A stretch of 64,000 nt of DNA, taken from the NCBI GenBank assembly GCA_030522415.1, contig CM060109.1:1025001-1089000 (forward strand), read 5' to 3'. Below the pieces are notes generated by a model. That model was not told where the DNA came from. It worked only from the letters and a program-made list of their open reading frames with translations, and ran no database searches. Source of the stretch: Channallabes apus (Eukaryota; Chordata; Actinopteri; Siluriformes; Clariidae). A program made the translations under genes and the position numbers. Positions 1 through 12,050 of this stretch are shown here, in pieces; position 1 is the stretch's first letter, and each line of letters starts with the position of its first letter.

Positions 1-1344
1 AATGTCTGCAACAATCACTAACCATTAAAATGTTTTTTTTTTTGTAATTAAACACGAATATATAAATTATATTTTCTTAACAAATAATATTTTCATTATA
101 TATACACGGGCATCGCTAGGCCATTTTGGGGCTTTAGCCCATCGTCCCCTTTATATTTATTTAAATTATTTTTCATATTTTTTTATGTTTGCCAGTTTCC
201 AACAAAAAGCAGCAGTATTGTCAAAGAATTAACAGATAAATATTTAATATTATTGGCACCCACACAGTTTATTCCATTGTCCAGCCTCATAGGTGTGTTG
301 TTTATATTGATAATCAATGTAAGTTTAAAGTTATATGCTGTTTTCTGGTTAAATTTTTCTGATTGTACCTGTACATAGAAAAAGGTTTATACGGTAAACA
401 CACATATTCATATATATATATTTAAACGTGCTTAATTAAATTCTTAAATCATCGTGTTCACCCACCATGCACTGAAAAAATTACTTATAAAGTAAGATTT
501 ACTTGATAAAATCCTCTTAACAATTTGCACACACAGATTTTAAGTAAATTTTATTGCTCCAATATTAAGTAAAACTCACCCGTAATTGTCAGGTAAAATC
601 TACTTAATAATTAAGTTAACAATCAAAGAAATCAAGTAAAAGTTACATAATTATATTTAATGCACAAATTAGATTTATTTAAAATAATCAAGTAAAGTTA
701 ATTCATTCCCAGATAGCACACACACGTCGCAGAGATAATGCTCCCTAATGCATGTTACAATGACCAAATATGATAATAAATAAATAAACCACACTCTCAG
801 CAAATAATTAAACAGATTTGTTTATTTTTTATGAAAAATACATTTAATAACAAGCAAACATTTGATTAATTTATACAAAAAGGAGAAAACGAGATAACAG
901 TAACTTACAAATTAGGTCTCAATTTGAAAAGATGTACAAAACATAAACCACAAATAAGTATTAATCATAGAAACAAAATTAAACACCAACAGAAACGTTT
1001 TGTACTTTATAACTGTACGTTATGATTTTTAAAAATGACTGTTAGATACGTTGGTCAGGATACTCCTGAAGTCAGATGCAGACACACTTTCAGTCACAAA
1101 CTGCTGTGAAAAAATACAGAGATAGATATTCAATTAAAATTCATGATATTTAATTTAGCAAATGAACAATATTTATACTTTGTTCCTCTCGCTTCACAAT
1201 TCATGAGAACAGACCGAAACAAGAACCGAACCAGAGATTAAGGAAAAAGTGAGAAGCAAGAATCATGTGTGGAAAGATTAAGCATGCAAAGTCACAGGAT
1301 GACTCTACTTCTTTTTCTTGTCTGCAATATGATTTAGACAAATT
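1..1344. other. AT-rich intergenic DNA with one dispersed-repeat fragment
   Basis: No coding signal is visible. Positions about 430-570 match 62565-62690 in the same orientation (shared 'cttaaatcatcgtgttcacc' block and 'taagtaaattttattgctcc' block), so this is a dispersed repeat fragment. The rest is AT-rich with short A/T runs. Confidence 0.6.
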
Positions 1345-2098
1345 AGAGCTGCTGTCAATACTGTATGAACATATGTACAGGTTCTTTACAGTTGAAATTT
1401 AACTTGTAACTTATTAATAAAATTCGGATTCAGAAAAAAACGTTTATTGCTAGTGCTCTTTTACCATTTAATGCTTTAACACACACGACTCAGTTTGTTC
1501 AGAAATGTCATCTCACTGGCGAGCCTTTCTCTGAACACGCCGTTTTCACGAAGGGTGGGGGTAAGAAACACACATCTATGTTTATTAATCCACGCGCTCG
1601 GTTCATTATTATTATTTTATTTATTTATTTATTTACCACAGGAACCCTGGGGGGCTCCGTAGGTTCAGGTTTTTACACGAAAACGGTGTTTTGTGAATAT
1701 CCACACTATTAAAAACTGAAATATTGCTAATTATACGTCCTGAGATTAAGATGACCATTAATTGGGAGTCATGGAAGTGAGAATCACATCCAAAACAGAA
1801 AGCTAAACTTACCTCGAACACGACAAACTCCAGCTCCAGCCACGCCGTGTAGTACCTCCGTGATGATCCACAACCGACTGATCCACAGCGCGGGCACAGC
1901 GTCTCCAAACACGCATGCGCAGTTTAATTTGGACACATTTTCGGCTTCAGTAGACACACAATACTTCAGACTGAAACACGACTGCCCCCTACAGGTAATG
2001 AAGGGCATGTCCACAGCTTCCCGCACGCAGCCGCGCTAAGCCGCGGCAAGTCACGGGATCCCTTTTCTCGAAACATGCATTTTTAATGGCGACATCTG
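1345..2098 (-). repeat. Family-B repeat end (inverted copy)
   Basis: This block is the reverse complement of 52195-52925. The outer end reads GGCGACATCTG followed by TA, so read inward the terminus is TA|CAGATGTCGCC, the same terminus seen at 15515, 40988, 52195 and 59455. Inside lies an exon-like stretch (about 1813-2020, minus strand) whose reading frame ends in a splice-donor-like GAG|GTAAGT, conserved in the copies at 52472 and 53315. The family is not identified. The TA flank and short terminal motif suggest a DNA transposon, which is inference. Confidence 0.6.
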
Positions 2099-2289
2099 TA
2101 AAATGATCCACAGTCATTTAAAAAGAAAAGAAATGTTTATTAGAGAATACAGTGATTCTCAATAATTATGGGGGCCATCACACCAATACCATGAAGTTCC
2201 TAAAAATAAAGAACACAGCAGGAGTTGGGTCAAAATAGAAAAAAATGTGCATTTATCCAATTCATATTACTTCTAGCTGCGTTACTGTA

Positions 2290-2430
2290 AGATTCTCAAC
2301 GCATCTGCCATCGCCTTTACCGCTTAACCTGTGTACAGGGTTGTGAGGGCCTGGAGCCTATCCCAGGAGGCTTAGGGCACGAGGCGGGGTACATGGCGTG
2401 GTATCTGGACAGGGTGCCAATCCATCTCAA
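2290..2430. repeat. Teleost dispersed repeat fragment (CCTATCCCAGGAGGC type)
   Basis: The stretch contains the phrases 'ggagcctatcccaggagg' and 'gacagggtgccaatccatc', which I recognise as a very common fish interspersed repeat. A related block in the opposite sense lies at 13375-13600. No coding capacity is seen. The exact class (SINE or LINE tail) is not certain. Confidence 0.5.
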
Positions 2431-2531
2431 ATATGGTAAGCACCAGAAGAATGTAATATGAAGTTAATGTGGTCTTCAAAAATGTGGCATGGACCTACCA
2501 TGGTCATAGCACAAGCCTGAAGAGGACACTG

Positions 2532-3246
2532 TGTAACGCTCAGAGTTATTATTTGAGCTAATTACACTAAATCGGGGTCTAAGATCTAAAAACGGGTTAA
2601 TCGGACTTACTTCCGGTATTGCGCAACCTTCGCGGAGCAAGGAAAGACGGTGACAACAACAACTTCCAAAACCAAACCCAAGTGTATTATATACAAAGGA
2701 CAAACAAACAAATAAAGTGCAACAAAAAAACAATATATACAAAATATAAACAAATATATACAATGTCAGTAGTGTGTGCGAGTGTGTGAGTGCGTATGTA
2801 TGAATGTCCAAGTCCGTGTTATTGTAAATGGATGGAATGATGAAATGGGGAGACGGCTCGAGCTCACCGGTGAAAGATGGTAAGTCCGGGAGCTCGAGAA
2901 ACGGAATCAGAGGGGTATAGTTGACGTCCAGGACAAGAATAATCCAATGGCAATCGTAAACTAGCTCTCTCTCTTTCTCCATACACAGCGCTGCTTTCTT
3001 CATCTCCCTGTGTTGACTGTCATGCCGGTTCCGGCTTTATACCGGCACACGTGACCTGATAGGTCATCAGGGTTCCCTCGCGGCACAGCTGCGCATGCGC
3101 GCGAGAGCTTAACCCCGGAACCAAGGCACCGTTGCCATGGGGACGAAAATAACCGAAAGGGGTCAGTTTGTGTGTGCAGGTGAGCAACATTAGCTCCTTC
3201 CCTTTTCCCCTGCTGTTTAACCGCCCCTTTATGTGGCCGCGCTACA
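2532..3246 (-). repeat. 3' LTR of the gypsy-like element (full length)
   Basis: This is a 715-bp LTR with TGTAAC at the left edge and GCTACA at the right edge. The first about 122 bp and last 15 bp match the short LTR at 4809-4945. The open frame across 2476-3003 is an incidental reading of LTR sequence. Confidence 0.8.
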
Positions 3247-4777
3247 TAGACCCCCCCCCCCCAGCCTCCGGCGTGTGAGGAGAGGACCGCACTAGCGCTT
3301 TTTTAGTTCCACTTACTCGGCTTAGTGGGTTGCCCCCAGACCTAGTGTCAGTCCATTGGTTCTTTTTAGAGTCTTTTCGCAGGACCCTCCCACTGGGCAC
3401 TAGCTCACCAGACAAGTCTTTGATGGGCAGAGGAAAGAGATGGAGTCCATCGCCAAACCAGCCCGCCCGGTGGCTCTGGCACCTCGAGCTGCCGGGAACT
3501 GTGGTAGCTGGCTTCTTTGGCAGGCTGACCTGTTGGTGGTGGTGTCTCTTCCTCCGCTGTGATCTTGATGTCGGTCGGTTCTGTATCAGTGGCTGGGTCT
3601 GTGGAGTGTTGTTGGGTGGTAGGCTGCTCCAGCGGCCCCTGGTTCGCTTAGCCTCCCTCTGGGTGTTCTGGCAGACCTCGCACGCACCCACGTACCGCCA
3701 GACGTCCTTGCGGATGGTGGGCCACCAGGCGACGTCTAGGAGGCTTAGTAGGGTTTTTAGCCCCCCCCGGTGGCCACCCGACGGCTTTTGGTGAAAGTCT
3801 TGTAGGTACATCTGGACGTTTGTAGGTGGGACTACCAGCTGGAGTGCTCCTCCCTTCTTCCTCGGAACTCTACGGTGTAACGCCCCCTGGTGGTGTTCGA
3901 AGGAGGCACCCTGGTTCTGGGTCGCTCCGACATCGACCACAGTGGCTATTAGCGCCACCTGGAGACCTTCCCGCTGTGGCGGTTCCACCTCTGCGAGGTC
4001 TCTGGGAGGGGCGGCAGACCGCTCCGAGGTAGGTTGAGGAGGTTCTGCTTTGGTGGGCACGGCGTAGTAGAGCTGAGAGGGTGCAGAGAGGGGCTGGGCG
4101 TTGGACGGTCCGGCCTGGGCCAGAGTAGCAGAGGGCCGAGGTGCCCCTTTCTTCCCATTCTCCTGGCTGTCCTTCTCTGGTGTTGCAGCGGTTGGACGAT
4201 CAGCTGAATGTAGAGCTGGAGGTGGAGAAGACGCCGAGGTGTGTGCTTCCGATCTGAGGGCGGTGGGCGTGTTAAAGAGGCGCAGCTTCTTCATCTGCTT
4301 CTCCCAGACGATATCACGGCGCAGGAAACAGTCCGCTATTGCTTTCTCCAGTTTCCCTAGCGACTCCTGGCAGTAGCGCTCCAGCTCATCTAACTTGGAG
4401 TCTACTGCCTGTCGAAAACTGAGTTCGCGGTTTAAGCTGCTGTCCATGGAGTCTCTGAAATTCCTCTCCAACACACCCACCTTTTCAGTCATAGCCACTA
4501 CATCCCCTTTACATTGCTTAAGTTCAGAACGCATTGTTTTTAAACTATCAGACATATTAGACATAAACTCCTCAATGTTATCATGTCTATCTGATACATA
4601 CAACGAACTAAGCAATGATTTACGCCTTGTCACAAAAGCACATTCCTCATCCAGTGTTTTACTACCGGCAACATAGTTGGCCCTCCCGGTCCTACTAGCA
4701 TTAGCAAGCAGGTTAGCTTTAGCATTAGCCATGTTAGCGTCTATTTTGCTCCACAAATTCACCGGAAAAACACCCAA
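3247..4777 (-). CDS. Gag-like coiled-coil / integrase zinc-finger fusion protein of LTR element
   Basis: A single open frame of 511 codons starting at the ATG at 4777 and ending in the left LTR edge. The N-terminal 170 residues are charged and heptad-like, as in a gag coiled coil. Residues about 175-290 are rich in P, S, A and T. Around residues 325-375 is an H-x-H/C-x2-C arrangement (FHQKPSGGH, then CEVCQ) typical of the integrase HHCC zinc-binding domain of gypsy elements. The C-terminal 130 residues are basic and low complexity. No RT, protease or DDE core is present. The fusion most likely arose by internal deletion that happened to leave a long frame. It could be fortuitous, but the absence of stops over 1.5 kb is notable. 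Confidence 0.65.
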
Positions 4778-4808
4778 ACAAATAGACTCCCCGTACGGGC
4801 CACCAATA

Positions 4809-4945
4809 TGTAACGCTCAGAATTATTATTTGAGCTAATTACACTAAATCGGGGTCTAAGATCTAAAAACGAGTTAATCGCACTTACTTCCGGTATTGCG
4901 CAACCTTCGCGGAGCAAGGAAAGACGGTGATGTGGCCGCGCTACA
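4809..4945 (-). repeat. 5' LTR of the gypsy-like element, internally deleted
   Basis: Only 137 bp: it matches the first 122 bp and the last 15 bp of the 715-bp LTR at 2532-3246, joined at 'cggtga|tgtggccgcg'. About 578 bp are missing, so it probably lacks most of U3/R. The unequal LTRs mean the deletion came after, or during, integration. Confidence 0.8.
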
Positions 4946-4949
4946 ACTG

Positions 4950-5850
4950 TGAAAACTGTGGATGCTAAAAGAAGGGTGGACATTGTCTGAGAGGCATGTC
5001 TGGGTGCTAACCCAGATTGTATCCAAAAGCCAAAGCTGGCCAACTCACTGCAGAATTAAATATGCACCTCAACTCTCCTGTTTCCACCAAAACTGTTTAT
5101 CAGGAGTTCCACGGGGTCAATGTACATGGCCGGGCTACTACATATAGCCAATCCTTTGGTCACTCGTGCCAGTGCCAAATGTTGGTTTCAATGGTGCCAG
5201 CAGCGAAAATCTTGGGATGTGGACATTGTGAAACATGTATTATTCTCTGATCAGTCAACCTTCACTGTCTTTCCCACATTCAGGAGAGTCATGGTGTGGA
5301 GTAGCCCCAAAGAAGCATACCACCCAGATTGTTGCATGCCCAGAGTGAAGCATGGGACTGGATCAGTGATGGTTTGAACTGCAATATCATGGCATTCCCT
5401 AGGCCAAATACTTGTGCTAAATCGGTGGGTCACTGCCAAGGACTACCAAACCTTGTATCCTGAAGGCGGTGCCATGCATCAGGATGATAATGCACCAATA
5501 CACACAGCAAGATTGGTGACAGTGTGGGTTGATGAACATGAAAGTGAAGTTGAACATCTCCCATAGCCTGCACAGTCACCAGATCTAAATATTATTCACC
5601 CACTTTGGGGTGTTTTGGAGGAGTGAGTCAGGAAACCTTTTCCTCCACCAGCATCACGTAGTGACCTGGCCACTGCAAGAAAAAAGGCTCAAAATCCCTC
5701 TGGCCATTGTGCAGGACTTGTATCTCTCATTCCCAAAACAAATTGATGTTGTATTGGCCGGGAAAAGGAGGCCCTACACCATACTAATGAAATATTGTGG
5801 TCTAAAACCAGGCGTTTCAGTTTCATTGTCCACCCCCTGTACAATATAAC
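4950..5850 (+). pseudogene. Tc1-like transposase, decayed
   Basis: Frame-shifting reading of this block gives a Tc1-type transposase order: a helix-turn-helix region (about 5017-5140), then FSDQSTF with the first catalytic Asp (about 5246), the KHGTGSVMV block (about 5350), QDDNAPIH with the second Asp (about 5480) and SPDLN (about 5577). The third catalytic Glu, expected just after SPDLN, is replaced: the text reads NIIHPLW. In-frame stops occur at about 5377 and 5560, and there are several frame changes. The LTR element at 2532-4945 is inserted in its 5' part; the stretch just left of 2528 may be the rest, but I could not align it firmly. Dead element. Confidence 0.75.
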
Positions 5851-8121
5851 ACTTTATCGGAATAAACAGAGTAGAATCACAGGCGGACAAATGAGCAAAA
5901 CAAAACAAAAAAAATCACAGACATGTGAGGGACAGATAATTAAAGTCATAGGACACAGTTGTTTTATTTTATTCACATTTACTCATCTATGAAAGTTTCC
6001 AGTTCTCCATTTAGAGAATCCAATTGCCACAACAACAGGACAGAACTGATAAAAAACATTACAACTGGACTGTAAATGTTAGCAGCTATGTTGATTTCAT
6101 TGCTATTTATCTTTATTTTACATCTCTTTCATAAAGTTAGACATGCTGTTATTATGCTGCTATTATCTTGAAGCAATGCTGCCAAACACCTCCACAGCTT
6201 TTTGATTTTTCCAGCTCTACTCAGACTTTCTGTAATCACGTTTAATCATTTGGATCAATAGTAAACGAAGTGATCTGAATGAACTGACACGAGTGTGGTA
6301 ACAGAGCTGTTCAGATCATGCTGGAGGGAAGAGCAGGATCAGAGATAACGCTTCAGGCACAGCTTTTACAACCACATATCACTACAGAGCGATAAGGTGT
6401 GTGTGTGTGTGTATGTGCATGCATTGTGTGTTTTTTGTTATCTTAAGGGAAACCGTTCCCTAATCATCAAAGACCATTCAAGACTGAAAATATTCCTAGC
6501 TCAGAGTTGGACATAAAAGTTATTTAGGAAGCTTTTTACTCTTTTTTTTCAGATAGGAGTAGGACTGTGCAGAGGACGTGCATACAGTAAATGCCACCTG
6601 TCAGTTTGCCGCACGTATGCCTGAGAAATGTGAAACACAGGCATAATGAAGTTAATGAAATGATGAAGTGCTGCTCATAACAGGGAATATAAAAAAAAGT
6701 TGTGTACACTCAAATAAGTAAATCTAAATACATAAATTGCATATCCGAATACAATTATTTTAATGTGTGTGCTATGGATGACATGCCACAACTCCATAAA
6801 TGCAGCTTACTTTTCATTGATTCCACACTGTGCGAGGGGGAAATGCATGAAACTGCGCATGATCTGTAAGAGCAGAGTTTGATTTATTTTTTTTAGACAC
6901 TGTCAGCTGTTACGCTGTTTCAAAGCTACATCATTATTGTTACAGAAAAACCTGTACAGCATATTTGCTAAACATTAACATTTTGTTTGTTAATGGACCA
7001 GTTATATACTGCATGTAATGTTTAAAAAATTAAAATAAAAAGGTATTCCATTATCAAAACCTTTTTAGAGTTTTGTGCCACTCTGTTTTACTAAAACGTC
7101 TCTCCTCTGCATGTATCTCTGCCTGAACACCATTTCCTTGCTACTGCAAACATTTTGGTGGGGATAGAATTATTTTCTATTTTAGAATGGTGATTAATTG
7201 CTCTTATTCCTACTCTTAAAATAGAACCAAAATTGCATCACTCTGAGAATTTGTCTGAGAATTACCTATTCTGAGATGCTTAGCCAATACAGGGGCACAG
7301 GTTTCATTAAGGCAATTTCATTCCTCAAATATTTTTGGGCTTCATCATATGAACTTTCAGCACTAGTTTCCCATCTGATAGGATTCGGATCAGCTTCAGA
7401 TTTTTTCCCCCGACTTTAAAAGAGAACTTGGGTTGCACTTTTGAAACCAGGTTTTGTGTGTGAAATTTTTTGATGAATAAAGTGTAGACAAAAAAAGATA
7501 AGTATAGACACAAGTGTAATGTGGAAACTCGGAAGGCAGTCGGAATTTCCGAAGAACTTCACTTCCACGTTTATTCAAATCAACTGTTCAGTTCAAATCA
7601 AAAACTCACCCAAAAAAGGACAAACCAACGTAAAAGACCAATTGTCATGAGTGTATGGATTTCACCCCATACAACTTCATGCTCTCCTGGGGTATATGTG
7701 TATGTGTGTGTACTGTATATGCCTGTTAATGACCAACACAATTCTCTAGCACCTATGCCATGCGCTCTTTCTCTTGTCATGGCAGTTAGTGACAGCACAA
7801 AGAAACATACTTAAGGATCCTGGCTGTAATAAGACACAGGTGAGAATCATCTAACATAATCTTCATGTTAAACCTGCCTCCTCTCCATCCACAGCTGCCA
7901 CATAGGCCTATTTCATCTGTGACAAGCTACAGCCAAGGTCAGGGAGCTGACAAGCAGGGCAACCTGACCACCTGCTAGCTGTCCGACACATTGGTCTGTA
8001 AAAAAAAAAAAAGAAGAAAAATAATTAAAATGCGAAACCACTTTCGCTTGATGGAAAGCCCTGGAACAAATTCGCTCCACTCGCTTTTTATTGAGGTCAG
8101 TGATTAGGCTAGTAACAGCCG

Positions 8122-8166
<45 letters not shown>

Positions 8167-8919
8167 TACGAACTGGAACTGCCCCAGGAACTTCCTCACC
8201 CACTTTTTAGTTTTAAAGCTCAAGCAGGCTGCAATTTCAGCATGCAAACGATAGTGTCAGTGTCACTGTCAGTAATTTTTGCACTACCCTACTTTTTTTT
8301 GTTGCATTTTTCACTTTTCCCATTTTTGTTTTCTTGAAGAATGTTTTTAACTTAACTAATATGTGGCAATTCATCAAGTCGATTTTCTGGGAAGGAGAAT
8401 TATAGTGGTCCGAGAAGCGCATCTAGACTTTAGAGATGATTAATGAGACTGAGATCAGCATTGTGTCTGTAAGTCTGGATGACTTAGACAAAGTTAACAA
8501 TTGCTCAATTCAGAATTTGAAACCTCACAGCAGGGCAAGTGGGTGTCATCTCTGCAATGCAACTGCAAAGCCATTGTTAATGCTAAGGCTTACCAATGGG
8601 ATAACACCTGCTCTGTACTTCACATGTCCAACACCTTGTGAATCACCTGCTGAGAAACCTGAATTTGAATTTGTGGCAGCAAAATAAAAAATCTAAGCAT
8701 TGTGAAAGCAAAACTGCAAGGAGTACAAGCAATGATAAAATGGTTCAAGATTTTCTTCTTTCAGTCTAACAGTCTAATTGGAAATCCTCAGAATCAGAGA
8801 CATAAAGAAAGTGAAGCAGATTTCACTCAGCACCACAAATGAACTACCGACACCAGGCTCTTTTGGAGATGAGTATGCAGTTTATTGACAGAGGACAGAC
8901 AATTAATACACATGCCTTC
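5851..8919. other. Intergenic DNA, no gene recognised
   Basis: About 3 kb with no frame that resembles a known family. It holds a short GT run at 6397-6412, an A-run at 7999-8010 and an (A)n(TA)n microsatellite at 8122-8164. The small frames at 7521-7814 and 8436-8687 have no recognisable domain, and I treat them as chance. Confidence 0.5.
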
Positions 8920-9193
8920 TGTCATGCACACTCGGTCCACGACCGGCACTAGGACCCGGAAGTAATGCGGTCGTGAACCAGGAAGCATGAAAGGAGACTA
9001 GATGGCGCAGACATGAGTTCGCCCATGTCGCCTTGGAGACATTCGCAGATTCGTGAGTACTCGTGAGTCCGTAAAATAATTGCGTGGTTATCCTGCCTGC
9101 TCGTATTATTCCGCGTTTGGATTTACCATCCACGCTACAAAGGGCTAACCACTAAAGTTACGTCTTCGGGTCTACTCAGGTTAGTTTGTGACA
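8920..9193 (+). repeat. Possible 5' LTR/leader of a Ty3/gypsy remnant
   Basis: Starts TGTCATGC and ends ...TGTGACA immediately before the gag ATG at 9196. No second LTR copy was found in the window, so the LTR call rests on position and the TG...CA ends only. Confidence 0.35.
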
Positions 9194-9195
9194 GA

Positions 9196-10540
9196 ATGAC
9201 TGAGCCTAGAGCGGAGTACCCAGCGGATCATTCGCACCTCTGCTACGTGGTGAACCGGAATGCCGAGCTAATTGATAAGCTAACCGAGGAGATTGCTGCT
9301 CCCCGCAAGGCTATCGCTAGCGCGGCTATCTGGCCTCCCGTCGCGCACCCCCCCATGATGTTTTCTTCTCCTTACTAGATAAATGGGATGGCACAGGCGG
9401 GAAGTGTAGTGTGTTCCTGACGCCACTAGATCTGGTGTTCGAGTTCAATTCCACCAAGTACTCGCTCGATCGGTTGCGCATTGCTCACCTCATCTCGATG
9501 CTATCCGGGCAGGCAGCAGAGTAGGCCACGGCAGTTCTTCAATTAGATTCAGACACCGCCCATTCATATAATGAATTCACCCGCCAGCTCAAGCTTACTT
9601 TTGAACACCCTGCGGGTGAGGTGGCGACCGACACCAAGCTATACCACCAGCTGCAGGGAGGATCATCCGTGAGATGCTATACCGCCGACTTTCGTACCCT
9701 CGCTGTGCAGACCTCCTGGGGGGATGCCGCGCTCCGGACATCCTATTACGAGGGACTGGCTTCACGAATTAAGGACGAGCTTGCCAGACGAGAGCTCCCT
9801 GCCACACTGGATGGACTGATCCATCTCGCCCTCCGCATTGATCAGCGCCTTCGTTTGAAGCCAGCCCCTAGGACCCTGCCGCCTGCTCCCACCTTCTCCT
9901 ATGCCGCACCTCGACCACCTACTGCCATCAACTGACATGTCGGATCTCCACCTCCTGCCGTGGTTGACACCGGAGCCGGGGAACCCATGCAAATAGGATG
10001 TGCCTCCCTGACCATGGCAGAACGCGAACGGCGGTTTCGAAAGGGGTTGTATGCCTACTGTGGGTCAATCCGTACACTTCGTCCGGGAAACGCGCAGCCC
10101 CAGTGAGCAAAAGGAGAGACTCACCGGGCCCCCTCCATATCTCCACCCCTACCAGCACCACCATCTCTCAACTCACGGTTCAAATAACCCTCCAATTTGG
10201 TCACAAACGGGTTCCAAGTACTGCGTTCATCGATTCCGGTGCCGCAGGTAACATCATTGACTCTACTTAAGGCAAAAGAATAGGGGTGAATATTGAGGCA
10301 TTATCCCAGCCAATTTGAATTACATCTGTCGATGGTCGGCCCCTTTCCTCCAGCCCCATCACCCACCAGACTCAACCCATCACGCTCACCATAGATCAAC
10401 ACCACAAACAGCTCCAGCTTCATCTTACTTCCATCTCCTCACCTCCCATCATACTCGGATATCCCTGGCTGCTGCAACATGAACCCCTCATTTCATGGAA
10501 ACGGAACCAGATCCTCCAGTGGGGGAGAACTGCACCGGAC
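9196..10540 (+). pseudogene. Ty3/gypsy gag-protease pseudogene
   Basis: From the ATG at 9196 a broken frame gives a gag protein of the vertebrate chromovirus/gypsy kind: a short N-terminal region, then after a stop at 9376 the capsid-like segment (about 9380-9935). Around 9990-10080 is a degenerate zinc-knuckle region (CASLTMAERERRF, then YCGS). From about 10140 comes an aspartic-protease segment with FIDSGAAGN (active-site D-S-G at about 10228) and, near 10455, ILGYPWL, the flap-side hydrophobic motif. Stops or frame changes lie at about 9376, 9522, 9933, 10103 and 10267. The copy ends near 10540, where a different repeat begins. RT, RNase H and integrase are absent. Confidence 0.75.
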
Positions 10541-11068
10541 TTTGCCTGCGGGCCCAGGCTGGGACGTGTTCCAGGAAGAAACCTTGTGTTCCGAGGAAGA
10601 AACCTTGAGAGGAACCAGCCTCAACAGGGAACCCATCCTCACTTGGGTGAAACAGATAGCAGGAAATGATCTGCATTTATACAGCATGTTAGGTGGCAGG
10701 CAGTTCAGCTATAATAGTTGATGTTGATTGATGTTAATATGGAGTCCAGGTAGTTATTTGAGACTCAGATAGACTTGTAGGAAGACTCGCGTAGGAAGTT
10801 CCGGTCCTGAACTACAAGTCCCCAGAGAAACCAACACCAGTCGAGGCCAGAACAGTCTTCTAGGTAGAGAGAATCATCCTCAGACACCAGACGCATCCCA
10901 AAGAGACACATGGGGCATCCATGTGACGAGATCTCCAAGCAGAAGCGGGGCACCAGGATGGATCAGACAGGTCCGGAGGGTAGAGGGAGTCTGGATCACT
11001 GGCAGCTCAGGAACGACATGTGTAGCTGGACAGAGAGAAAGAAAGAGTGAAAGGGGGAGAGTGGGAAG
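10541..11068. repeat. Fish interspersed repeat (GAAACCTTGAGAGGAACC type)
   Basis: The phrase 'gaaaccttgagaggaacc' and the following block are familiar as a widely dispersed fish repeat. Read on the minus strand, its translation contains EDGFPVEAGSSQGFF, a peptide commonly seen when this repeat is translated. No intact gene. It abuts the gypsy remnant. Confidence 0.5.
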
Positions 11069-11231
11069 AGAAATCAAATCAAATCACTTTTATTGTCACA
11101 TCACATTAGTGGTACACTGGTACAGTACATGTGAGTGAAATTCTTATATGCAAGCTACACAAGCAATAGTGGTGTACAATTATGAGAATAAATATGCATA
11201 TGGATAATATAGTAGTATGAATATTGTGCAA

Positions 11232-11303
<72 letters not shown>

Positions 11304-11406
11304 TAATAAAAAAATAAGAAAAACGTGAATTCAAGTATAAAAATATATATACAATATAACAATATACATACATATATACAGTTCTATACATATCCATATA
11401 TACATA
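11069..11406 (-). repeat. LINE 3' tail fragment plus (TA)n microsatellite
   Basis: The plus-strand start 'aaatcaaatcacttttattgtcacat' is, on the minus strand, a typical fish LINE 3' end (CAATAAAAGTG then TTTGATTTGATTT). The body is 5'-truncated. A (TA)n tract of about 66 bp lies at 11233-11298. Confidence 0.5.
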
Positions 11407-12050
11407 CAGTGGGTGCACAAGCGGTATGTGACTTTTACCGTCGCGGCGTATGGCGTCAGCATTTGGGTTTGTGTATTTGCAAAAACCTTATAAAATACAA
11501 GTGAAACATTAAACACCGGCTGTGTGTATCAGAAAAAGTGGGTGAGCCACAGGTGTTGTCAGATTAATGGGCAAAACGATATAATAAACCTATATAAGCT
11601 ACATAGCCTTTATGTGACTTTTATTTAAGTGAACGCACAATGACGAGAAAATTTTATGATTTTGTAAAATAATAAACGCAAACTGGGATACAGCGCTATT
11701 CTGTATCGGTTTCTGTGAACTTGAGCACGTCAGAAAATGAACCGAAACTCCGTGTACTGTATACTCACCTCACAGACGTGAAAAATATATACTTACAGAA
11801 AGCAAAATGTCTGCTTTTATATAAACTAATAGGGGGGAAAATCAGCTTATGTAATTCGTATAAAACGTGGATTACTACATCGCATCCACTCACAGCCGAA
11901 ACCAAAGACATCAACTTATCAATGAATTATTAAAATGGCCAGTCAGTTTCTTTGCTTTTTTCTTATCCCCACCCACGTTAAAACGGCATATTCAGAGGCT
12001 TGCCCGCGAGAGGTTGTGCCCGCGAGAGGTCCACTACATAGCAAAAACAT
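11407..12050 (+). repeat. Family-C element fragment
   Basis: Begins TA|CAGTGGGTGCAC and matches the left part of the element at 23504-26309, including the 'ccgtcgcggcgtatggcgt' block and the 'tttatataaactaata' to 'atcaatgaattattaaaatgg' block. The matching right terminus is not visible. Non-coding. Confidence 0.6.

Larger units (their letters stand above)
2532..4945 (-). mobile_element. Non-autonomous Ty3/gypsy-like LTR retrotransposon with intact cis signals
   Basis: Both ends are LTRs starting TGTA and ending TACA. The flanks carry a 4-bp target duplication ACTG (2528-2531 and 4946-4949). In minus orientation the 5' LTR (right, 137 bp) is followed within two bases by a primer-binding-like TGGTGGCCCGTACGGGGA. 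The 3' LTR (left, 715 bp) is preceded by a G-tract polypurine stretch (3247-3268 complement). The interior holds one 511-codon frame joining a gag-like coiled coil to an integrase zinc-binding region. Protease, reverse transcriptase, RNase H and the integrase core are absent, so it is a deletion derivative that would need another element's enzymes. It sits inside a decayed Tc1-like transposon. Confidence 0.8.

Noticed and set aside
2476..3003. 175-codon minus-strand frame with a hydrophobic stretch
   Set aside because: It lies within and across the edge of the 3' LTR; a near-identical piece recurs in the other LTR. Incidental reading of repeat DNA.
8122..8203. Hydrophobic YIYIYI frame resembling a membrane segment
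   Set aside because: Translation of a (TA)n microsatellite; the same applies to frames at 11155, 20338, 54844, 56465 and 62446.
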